The notes below the pieces were generated by a model that worked only from the letters and a program-made list of their open reading frames with translations, did no database searches and had not been told where the DNA came from. From NCBI RefSeq assembly GCF_042932805.1, contig NZ_CP170634.1:1-55836 (forward strand): DNA of 55,836 bases. The letters run 5' to 3'. A program made the translations under genes and the position numbers. Origin of the DNA: Ascidiaceihabitans sp029251465. GTDB lineage: Bacteria > Pseudomonadota > Alphaproteobacteria > Rhodobacterales > Rhodobacteraceae. Below, piece after piece: positions 40,811 to 47,380 of this stretch (position 1 is its first letter; the number at the start of each line of letters is the position of its first letter).

Positions 40811-41532
40811 ATATCCTCCACACAAGTGGATTAACCAAGACGTATGCGGGTATCAAAGCCAACACTGACGTCGATTTCGAATTGGCGCAGGGCAAGATTA
40901 CCGCGCTTATTGGTCCCAATGGTGCTGGCAAATCGACCTTTGTCGGCATGGTGTCTGGCCGCATCGAAGCAACGCGGGGGCAGGTGTTTTTTGAAGGCAA
41001 AGACATCAGCAAACTGCCGGCGCACAAACGAATTCAGCTCGGGATTGCGTATACCTTTCAGATCACTTCGGTTTTTCCGGGGCTGACGTTGCACGAAAAT
41101 GTGGCCCTGGCTGCCCGCCGTGCGCTGCGTGGTGACGAGACCGCGGTTGATACCAAAGTGCGCTCAGTTTTGACGCGTGTTGGTTTGGGCGAACGGGCAA
41201 ATCAAATCGCCGGTGATCAAAGTTATGGCCATCAACGCCTGCTGGAAATCGCGATGGGTTTGGCACAAGATCCCAAAGTGTTTATTCTGGACGAGCCGAC
41301 CCAAGGGTTGGCTGAATCCGAAGTGCAGGACTTTATCCAGTTGATGAAGTCGCTCGCGGGCGAGGTCACGATCCTACTGATCGAACACAACATGACTGTG
41401 GTTATGGAAACGGCGGATCACATCACCGTGCTGGATCAAGGCATGGTTTTGGCCAATGGAACACCGTCCGAAATTCACGAAAACGCAGCGGTCCAAGCGG
41501 CCTATTTGGGGACAACAGATGCTGAAGATTAA
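40798..41532 (+). CDS. livG: ABC transporter ATP-binding protein, LivG family
   Basis: This 244-residue ATPase has Walker A GPNGAGKS, a LivG-type 'HKRIQLGIAYTFQITSVFPGLTL' Q-loop region and Walker B VFILDEPT. The signature region, QSYGHQRLLEIAMGLA, is degenerate: YGHQ replaces the usual SGGQ/YGxQ form, as in many LivG proteins. It overlaps LivM upstream and the LivF ATPase downstream (14 bases). Confidence 0.92.
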   Translation: MATVNILHTSGLTKTYAGIKANTDVDFELAQGKITALIGPNGAGKSTFVGMVSGRIEATRGQVFFEGKDISKLPAHKRIQLGIAYTFQITSVFPGLTLHENVALAARRALRGDETAVDTKVRSVLTRVGLGERANQIAGDQSYGHQRLLEIAMGLAQDPKVFILDEPTQGLAESEVQDFIQLMKSLAGEVTILLIEHNMTVVMETADHITVLDQGMVLANGTPSEIHENAAVQAAYLGTTDAED

Positions 41533-42214
41533 GCATATCGACGTCGCTTATGGCCAAGTGAAAACGCTGTTTGATGTGTCGTTGACGGTTGGTGCCGGCG
41601 AAATTCTGTGCCTGCTCGGACGCAACGGTGCGGGCAAAACCACAACGCTGAAATCGATCATGGGTCAGCTGCCGTTGTCTGCGGGAAAGATTACTTTGGA
41701 CGGCGAAACGCTGAGCGATTTGCCACCACATGAAATCCCGAAACGTGGCGTCGGGTACATCCCGCAAGGGCGGCGTTTGTTTCCTGAATTGTCCGTATCC
41801 GAAAATATCGAGATCGGCCTGATGGCGCGCAAACAAGGCCGTGACACCCGCGAATGGGTGCTGGATTTGTTCCCTCGTTTGCGTGAACGACTTAAGCAAC
41901 AAGCAGGTACGTTGTCGGGTGGCGAGCAACAGATGTTGGCCACCGCCCGCGCGCTTTGCTTGCGGCCCAAAGTGTTGATGCTGGACGAGCCTACAGAAGG
42001 TTTGCAACCATCAATGATCGTGCTGATCCGTGATGTCATCACCAAAATGCGCGCCGAAGGTATTGCGATTATTCTTGTAGAACAACGGGTTGATGCGGTT
42101 CTATCGATTGCGGATCGCGTGGCGTTTATCGAAAATGGCAAAAGCGTCGAAACCACAGATGCGGCTAGCCTGCGGGCTGACCCGGCCAAGCTAAAACGCT
42201 ATTTGGGCGTGTGA
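41519..42214 (+). CDS. livF: ABC transporter ATP-binding protein, LivF family
   Basis: This is the second ATPase of the importer, 231 residues from the ATG at 41519. It has Walker A GRNGAGKT, signature LSGGEQQM and Walker B VLMLDEPTEGLQP, and the family's RGVGYIPQGRRLFPELSVSENIEIGL stretch. The open frame upstream to 41456 is a shadow of LivG and was rejected. The enamidase-like gene follows 21 bases downstream, so the importer and ring-opening enzyme are co-transcribed. Confidence 0.93.
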   Translation: MLKIKHIDVAYGQVKTLFDVSLTVGAGEILCLLGRNGAGKTTTLKSIMGQLPLSAGKITLDGETLSDLPPHEIPKRGVGYIPQGRRLFPELSVSENIEIGLMARKQGRDTREWVLDLFPRLRERLKQQAGTLSGGEQQMLATARALCLRPKVLMLDEPTEGLQPSMIVLIRDVITKMRAEGIAIILVEQRVDAVLSIADRVAFIENGKSVETTDAASLRADPAKLKRYLGV

Positions 42215-42235
42215 AATTCATCAAAGGATGGGCAA

Positions 42236-43402
42236 ATGACAGATAAATTGGTGATCAGGAATATCGGGCAAATCCTGTCGGGCAAGATGGAAGAACCGAT
42301 TTTTGACGGCGACTGTTTGATCGCGATTGATGGCAAAATCAGTGCGTGGGGCGCTGAAAAAGACATGGATACCGAGGGCGCGACGACCGTGATCAATGCC
42401 CATGGCGTCACCCTCGCACCGGGTCTGATCGACAGCCACATTCACCCGGTCATTGGCGACTACACCCCGCGCCAACAGCAATTGCACTGGATCGATTCCA
42501 CCCTGCACGGCGGCGTCACGACATTGATTTCAGCAGGCGAAGTCCACATGCCGGGCCGTCCAAAAGACATCATCGGCCTCAAGGCGATGGCGATCGCGGC
42601 GCAGCGTTGGTACGAAAATTTTCGCCCTTCGGGGATGAAAGTTCACGCCGGCGCGCCGGTGATCGAACACGGCATGGTCGAGCAGGATTTCAAAGACCTC
42701 GCAGAGGCGGGCGTGACCCTGTTGGGTGAAGTTGGACTGGGCACCGTCAAGGACGGTAAAACCGCCAAAGAAATGGTCGGTTGGGCGCGCAAATACGGCA
42801 TTCAAAGCACGATCCACACTGGTGGCCCTTCGATCCCCGGCTCGGGTTTGATCGACGCGGACATGGTCATGGAAACCGGCACCGACGTGATCGGTCACAT
42901 CAACGGCGGCCACTCGGCGCTGCCAGATGACCAGATCATTTGCCTGTGCGAAGGGTGCAAAGCTGCGTTCGAAATTGTGCACAACGGGAACGAGCGCGCG
43001 GCGGTCCTGACCGTGAACACAGCCCGCGAATTGGGCAAAATGGACCAGATCATTCTGGGCACCGACGGGCCTGCTGGATCGGGGGTGCAGCCGCTAGGCA
43101 TTTTGCGGATGATCGCGATGCTGTCGGCATTCGGAAACGTCCCTGCCGAGATCGCGTTTTGTTTTGGCAACGGCAATACGTCGCGCCAACGCAAGCTGGA
43201 CACGGGGCTGATCGAGGTCGGCAAATGCGCGGATTTTGTTCTGATGGATCAGGCGCAACATGCACCGGGCAAAACGATGCTGGAATCTGTGCAACTGGGC
43301 AATTTGCCTGGCGTCGGGATGACGGTGATCGACGGGGTTGTGTGTAGCGGACGCAGCCGCAACACGCCGCCGGCAAATCGACTGCCCGAAGTCGTTACGT
43401 GA
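42236..43402 (+). CDS. Enamidase-like amidohydrolase
   Basis: This 388-residue metal-dependent amidohydrolase is strongly reminiscent of enamidase, which opens 1,4,5,6-tetrahydro-6-oxonicotinate to 2-formylglutarate and ammonia. The metal motif is LAPGLIDSHIHPV (His-x-His). Other blocks are GEVGLGTVKDGKTAKEMVGWARKYGIQSTIHTGG (metal His) and ILGTDGPAGSGVQPLG (Asp). The late GNGNTSRQRKLDTGLIEVGKCADFVLMD is the usual amidohydrolase closing strand. It follows livF with the RBS AAAGGAT. Its presence with a 6-hydroxynicotinate-reductase-like gene is the main evidence for this specific function. Its 3' end overlaps the convergent MarR gene by 8 bases. Confidence 0.83.
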   Translation: MTDKLVIRNIGQILSGKMEEPIFDGDCLIAIDGKISAWGAEKDMDTEGATTVINAHGVTLAPGLIDSHIHPVIGDYTPRQQQLHWIDSTLHGGVTTLISAGEVHMPGRPKDIIGLKAMAIAAQRWYENFRPSGMKVHAGAPVIEHGMVEQDFKDLAEAGVTLLGEVGLGTVKDGKTAKEMVGWARKYGIQSTIHTGGPSIPGSGLIDADMVMETGTDVIGHINGGHSALPDDQIICLCEGCKAAFEIVHNGNERAAVLTVNTARELGKMDQIILGTDGPAGSGVQPLGILRMIAMLSAFGNVPAEIAFCFGNGNTSRQRKLDTGLIEVGKCADFVLMDQAQHAPGKTMLESVQLGNLPGVGMTVIDGVVCSGRSRNTPPANRLPEVVT

Positions 43403-43829
43403 CCTTGCGCAACAGCTTGATCAGCGTCTGACGTTCGGCGTCAGTGAGCGGCTCTAACGTGTCGGCAGAAATCGCTTTGCCGATGCGGACCAGATCCGCG
43501 ATCAGCGCTTCGCCTTTGTCTGTCAGCGAAATCATTGTGCGACGTTTGTCGCTTGGATCGGTTCCTGATTGGGTCAACCCTTTGGCGCGCAGCCGATCGA
43601 CAACACCTTTGATTGTCGCGACATCCATCGCAGCCAAACGCCCCAAATGGTTCTGGGAAACACGGCCTTGTTCAGACACGCGCAGCAGCGTCGTGAACTG
43701 CGTTGGCGTCAGGTTTTCAATTGCGTGCGCTTGGAAAATCGCGGCATGCCGTTGGCTGGCCAGCCGCAGCAAGTACCCGATTTGGTCGTCCAGTTTGTAG
43801 GAATTTTGCGCAGATACGGTGTCAGTCAT
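43395..43829 (-). CDS. MarR-family transcriptional regulator
   Basis: From the ATG at 43829 (MTDTVSAQNS) this is a 144-residue MarR-type dimeric winged-helix repressor. The DNA-binding part reads LTPTQFTTLLRVSEQGRVSQNHLGRLAAMDVATIKGVVDRLRAKGL, and the wing RTMISLTDKG follows. Such regulators often respond to aromatic carboxylates. Located in the catabolic island, it probably controls the molybdenum-hydroxylase operon, whose upstream inverted repeat at 50929-50948 has MarR-operator form. A longer start at 43862 adds 11 residues without a better RBS. Confidence 0.88.
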   Translation of the reverse strand: MTDTVSAQNSYKLDDQIGYLLRLASQRHAAIFQAHAIENLTPTQFTTLLRVSEQGRVSQNHLGRLAAMDVATIKGVVDRLRAKGLTQSGTDPSDKRRTMISLTDKGEALIADLVRIGKAISADTLEPLTDAERQTLIKLLRKVT

Positions 43830-43883
43830 GCAGTTGCATAGCCTGATGCCAACCGCATGCACAACCGTTAATGGCCGGTTTTC

Positions 43884-44468
43884 TTACCGTAAACCGTCTT
43901 TGCCTTGGGCGTCTTCGTGCTCTAATCCGCCGACGCGCGGCAAGGGACGGCCGCTATCGGTGACTGCCACCGCAACCATGATTTCGTTGGCGCGCGGTGC
44001 GTCATTCAGGCTGACTTCGATACCGTCGAAATGGCTGCGCACGTAGGCGGCATCCTTGTGTCCAAGCGGCACATCTAACACTTGCCCCGGTGATCCCATC
44101 TTTTTCGAGGACGGGACCAAAGCCGCCCCTTTTTCCACAGCAACACGCAAAGGCGCTCCGAGTTTTGGGTGGAGGATTGCGGCGGCATGTTCCAGCTCGC
44201 CGTTTTCGCCGACCATTGCGGATTTGCCGTAGCTTTCCACTTGCTCCGGGGTGATCCCCAGCGCGCTGACACATTTTTCGCCCAGCAGCGCGCCCAGTTC
44301 TGCACCGATGTCCATCAGCTGCGAAAGGTCTTCTTGGTAGACGCCGGCGAACGGGTTTTCGATCACCGCGACGGCCACAGCCTTGCGGGTCGCGGGTGAA
44401 ATGTCGCGCCCGATTTCGCGGTGCGTTTCCTCGATGTTTACAGCAATTTTGCGGATGTTGGCGATCAT
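43884..44468 (-). CDS. DUF1185 'amino acid synthesis' family protein, copy 2
   Basis: This 194-residue member of the DUF1185/'amino acid synthesis' family has no established reaction. The family core is visible: IENPFAGVYQEDLSQLM, SYGKSAMVGENGELEHAAAILHPK, ALVPSSKKMG, DVPLGHKDAAYVRSHFDGIEVS and DAPRANEIMVAVAV. It is a paralogue of the gene immediately upstream, and the two start and stop codons overlap as ATGA, so they are probably made in equal amounts and may pair. Similar genes often sit beside hydrolases and decarboxylases in catabolic clusters. Its location suggests a step after ring opening of the heteroaromatic. Confidence 0.85.
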   Translation of the reverse strand: MIANIRKIAVNIEETHREIGRDISPATRKAVAVAVIENPFAGVYQEDLSQLMDIGAELGALLGEKCVSALGITPEQVESYGKSAMVGENGELEHAAAILHPKLGAPLRVAVEKGAALVPSSKKMGSPGQVLDVPLGHKDAAYVRSHFDGIEVSLNDAPRANEIMVAVAVTDSGRPLPRVGGLEHEDAQGKDGLR

Positions 44469-45046
44469 CTGAGGCCATCCTTTCCAGTGATGTCTGCGGC
44501 GGCCAATCCGCCTGCGCGATTGTGGATGCGCGCACCTGTGCTCATGACCAGTGCCAGCGCGAGTTCACTTGCGCGCGGGGCGTCGTTGGCCCCGACTTCC
44601 ATCGAGTCAAAGTGGCTGCGCACGTAGGATGCGTTGATGTGCGTGATCGGAATGTCCAAGCGTCCGCCGACACCCACGACCTTTTTCGAGGACGGCACAA
44701 TCGCGTTTGCATCGCCCAACAGTTCGCGCATCGCATACCCACCTGGGGCATGCCAAAGTGCACCGTGTTCCAGTTCACCTGCGGCACCGATCATCGCGCC
44801 TTTGCCGTAGCCTTCGATGGCATCAGTACCGCCCAACAGGTCCAACAGTTTTTGCGCCATGGACAGGCCAAGCGGTTTGAGGTCTTCCATGAACCCTTGG
44901 ATTTCGGGTTCATAGCGACCGGCAAACGGGTTTTCGATGATGGCCAGAACGGCGGCGCGGCGTTGCGGAATGTCCGCGCGTGGCCCGCCTTCGTGATAGA
45001 CCTCTTCGACCGAGGTCAGCAGTTTGCGTAGTTTGACGTCAGGCAT
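44465..45046 (-). CDS. DUF1185 'amino acid synthesis' family protein, copy 1
   Basis: From the ATG at 45046 (MPDVKLRKL) this is a 193-residue paralogue of its downstream neighbour. Shared blocks are IENPFAGRYEPEIQGFM, GYGKGAMIGAAGELEHGALWHAP, AIVPSSKKVVG, DIPITHINASYVRSHFDSMEVG, DAPRASELALALV and the ending DITGKDGLR. Conserved serine-lysine pairs (SSKK) and histidines (LEH, RSHF) could be catalytic, but none is proven. It overlaps the UPF0280 gene by 8 bases upstream. The longer frame to 45127 is a shadow of that gene. Confidence 0.85.
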   Translation of the reverse strand: MPDVKLRKLLTSVEEVYHEGGPRADIPQRRAAVLAIIENPFAGRYEPEIQGFMEDLKPLGLSMAQKLLDLLGGTDAIEGYGKGAMIGAAGELEHGALWHAPGGYAMRELLGDANAIVPSSKKVVGVGGRLDIPITHINASYVRSHFDSMEVGANDAPRASELALALVMSTGARIHNRAGGLAAADITGKDGLR

Positions 45047-45899
45047 GTTCTGGGGTCCTTTGAAGGCGAAAGAGCTGGGAAGTGCGTGTGGCGACGTTGG
45101 CCCCTTGCAGGAACAATGCAGCACCACAAATCAGGTGTTTGGCGCGAAAATTCTCTGCGGTTTTGAGCCCCGCCGCAAGGGCAGAATTCTGATCGTCTTG
45201 CGCAAGGCGTTCGCAGTTGGTCACGACCAAACGGTCGCCTAGATCTGAGGTCTCGTCGATATCACAAGCCGGCATTCTGGTTACGTTCGGGTGCTTTGGC
45301 AGATCGACGGCGTTCGCGATCAAGGTTGCTGCGACGTCTGCGGTGGCGGCTGATTTGGCCAGAACCGTCACGCTGTCGGCGATGCCCAAGGAATGACTGC
45401 GCCCATGCCGCCCGCTGGTTGCGATGCCACGAACGGTGTCGGTGTCTTTGATCGTGATGCGCCCCAGTGCCGAGCCGTCATGCCCGGTCATCGCGGTGGT
45501 AAAATGTTGACCCGCCCCAAGGTGGATCGCGATGTCGCCGCCGTTGTTGACATAGGCGCGCGACAGTTCGGCGTGTGCGGTCATCGCTGTTAGGATCGTA
45601 TCAGCCACACCGCCAGCAACAGCCGCCATGCACGTCACAAACCGGTCCTGCGCAAACGGGCGTGCGGCGGCATCCATGCGTTTGGCGATCTGACCCTGAG
45701 GGTGGGCTCTGTCGCGGGTTAAGGGGCGGCGCAGATCTGAAATTTCTTTCATCAATTCTTGTAGCACGGTTTCGAAACGGGTCCGTGCTGCGCGAAAAGC
45801 CGCAGTGCGATCCCCGTCCGCACCGATGATTAGATCGATAGGTCCGTGCTGCAAATGCAGGCGCGTGCCACAGGGCAAAATATGTGCTTGTGCGCCCAT
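45039..45899 (-). CDS. UPF0280-family protein (ApbE-like superfamily)
   Basis: From the ATG at 45899 this is a 286-residue protein of the UPF0280 family, which belongs to the ApbE-like superfamily that includes FMN transferases. Features include an N-terminal beta-rich start (LPCGTRLHLQHGPIDLIIGADG), the conserved centre FVTCMAAVAGGVADTILTAM, and AYVNNGGDIAIHLGAG. The latter resembles the 'N-x-G-G-D/N' loop of ApbE. SGRHGRSHSLGIADSVTVLA follows. The start shares one base with the stop of the 6-hydroxynicotinate-reductase-like gene (TGATG). ApbE proteins covalently attach FMN to partner proteins, so this one may flavinylate that reductase. The N-terminal frame to 46292 is a low-complexity arginine-rich shadow and was rejected. 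Confidence 0.85.
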   Translation of the reverse strand: MGAQAHILPCGTRLHLQHGPIDLIIGADGDRTAAFRAARTRFETVLQELMKEISDLRRPLTRDRAHPQGQIAKRMDAAARPFAQDRFVTCMAAVAGGVADTILTAMTAHAELSRAYVNNGGDIAIHLGAGQHFTTAMTGHDGSALGRITIKDTDTVRGIATSGRHGRSHSLGIADSVTVLAKSAATADVAATLIANAVDLPKHPNVTRMPACDIDETSDLGDRLVVTNCERLAQDDQNSALAAGLKTAENFRAKHLICGAALFLQGANVATRTSQLFRLQRTPEHA

Positions 45900-47380
45900 C
45901 AGGGGGTCTTGTCCGACCAGCGATAGTTGGCGGGGGCCATCGGATCGTGGCCCTTGCTGGCCTGCGGGATCTTGCGAGACGGGCCAGATATGTCCGCCAC
46001 CTTGCGCACCTCGTCCATGTGCCCGCCCAAGGCCGCATAGTCGCTTAGCCGCATTGAAAATTCGACGGGTGCCACCAAAGCAGGGGTCGGCACGTAGCCG
46101 AACGACATCGCGGGCATGTCCAACACATCGACCATCACGGTGATGCCGCCGCCGGGCCAAACGTAGGTCTGCGCACCGCCACACGACACGTGAGTCAACG
46201 CATCTTTGACCGAGCGGGTCAGGCGCACGGGATTCTCTGTCACGCCGGATCGCAGGCTGCCACCGGCACCACCCATGAACAGAACCGAGCAAATTGAAGG
46301 TTCGCAGTTTTCCGCGATCCGCTCGGCCGAGGCGAGGACAGCGGGCGGCATTTCAGCACGTTGCGGCACCAGATCAGCGTCCAGTTCGTAGTAGGCAAAC
46401 TGCTCGCCCGTGGTCGAAACCATCAGCAGACGTTGGCCAGCCCACGCGACTTTGGGGTTGTAGGGGCCAAGGATCGACAGCGGGTCCTGGATGTCCGTGC
46501 CGCCCCAGCCGGTGCCGGGTTCGGCGACTTGGAAATAGCGGCCGGGCGTCGAACGGCGTCCTTTGATCTTGATCCCTGTTGGCGGGATATCAAGCATTTT
46601 GCCCGCTTGATGTTCTGACAAAACACCGGTGATGTGGTCATCCACAACCACAACGTCATCGACGTGATCGCGCCATTGTTTGGCGAACATTCCGATGGTT
46701 GCGGACCCACACCCAACGCGCATCAATTTTTCCGGCGCACCGTCAATGATCGGCGCTTGGCCGGCTTGGACCGTAACGCTGACAGCGTGGTCATCTTCGC
46801 CAATCACCAGTTCAACAGCTTGCACGTTGCACAGCCGCAGCAAGGCATCGCAGGTCACGCGCCCTTCTTTTTTGGACCCGCCTGTCAGGTGATCAACCCC
46901 ACCCAATGACAGCATTTTTGATCCGTATTCGGTTGTCATCACATGCCCGACCGGTTCGCCGTCTACCCGTACAATATCGCGTTCGTTGCCAATGTGACGG
47001 TCCGTGTCGATCTTGATTTTAACGCCGCAGTACGAAAATATCCCTTCGGTCACGACGGTCACCATGTCGACGCCGTCGATCTCTTGGCTGACGATAAACG
47101 GGGCCGGTTTGTAGTCGGGATAGGTCGTGCCCGCGCCGACTGCTGTCACAAATGTACGTTCGCCTTTGACGATGTCGCCGTTCCATTCAAGGTCGTCGTC
47201 GGGCAAAAACGGCACCAGTTTTTGATCAGTGCCATGCAAAATCGTCAACGGGTCTAGCCGCACCAAATCGCCGCCATGATTTGCGTAACGATCACAAGCT
47301 CCGATCTTGCCATCCGCGATAAAGCACATCACAGGGCAGGCGTCGCAGCGGATTTTTTCAGGTTTTACACGATCATTCAT
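45899..47380 (-). CDS. 6-hydroxynicotinate reductase-like iron-sulfur protein
   Basis: This 493-residue protein resembles 6-hydroxynicotinate reductase, which uses reduced ferredoxin to dearomatise 6-hydroxynicotinate to 1,4,5,6-tetrahydro-6-oxonicotinate. The N-terminus has four cysteines, C12-x2-C15-x3-C19-x9-C29 (CDACPVMCFIADGKIGAC), suited to a [4Fe-4S] cluster. A later stretch GCGSATIG (S226-A-T228) resembles the (S/T)-G-A-T flavinylation motif used by ApbE-type enzymes. The gene lies between the molybdenum hydroxylase (upstream, 8-base overlap) and the UPF0280 gene. An aerobe making this low-potential reaction needs a strong reductant, and none is in the window. Identity of the substrate is inferred from the cluster. 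Confidence 0.82.
   Translation of the reverse strand: MNDRVKPEKIRCDACPVMCFIADGKIGACDRYANHGGDLVRLDPLTILHGTDQKLVPFLPDDDLEWNGDIVKGERTFVTAVGAGTTYPDYKPAPFIVSQEIDGVDMVTVVTEGIFSYCGVKIKIDTDRHIGNERDIVRVDGEPVGHVMTTEYGSKMLSLGGVDHLTGGSKKEGRVTCDALLRLCNVQAVELVIGEDDHAVSVTVQAGQAPIIDGAPEKLMRVGCGSATIGMFAKQWRDHVDDVVVVDDHITGVLSEHQAGKMLDIPPTGIKIKGRRSTPGRYFQVAEPGTGWGGTDIQDPLSILGPYNPKVAWAGQRLLMVSTTGEQFAYYELDADLVPQRAEMPPAVLASAERIAENCEPSICSVLFMGGAGGSLRSGVTENPVRLTRSVKDALTHVSCGGAQTYVWPGGGITVMVDVLDMPAMSFGYVPTPALVAPVEFSMRLSDYAALGGHMDEVRKVADISGPSRKIPQASKGHDPMAPANYRWSDKTP

Noticed and set aside
45900..46292. N-terminal extension of the UPF0280 frame
   Set aside because: It lies antiparallel-frame within the reductase gene, is arginine-rich and low in complexity, and the family start (MGAQAHILP) is at 45899.
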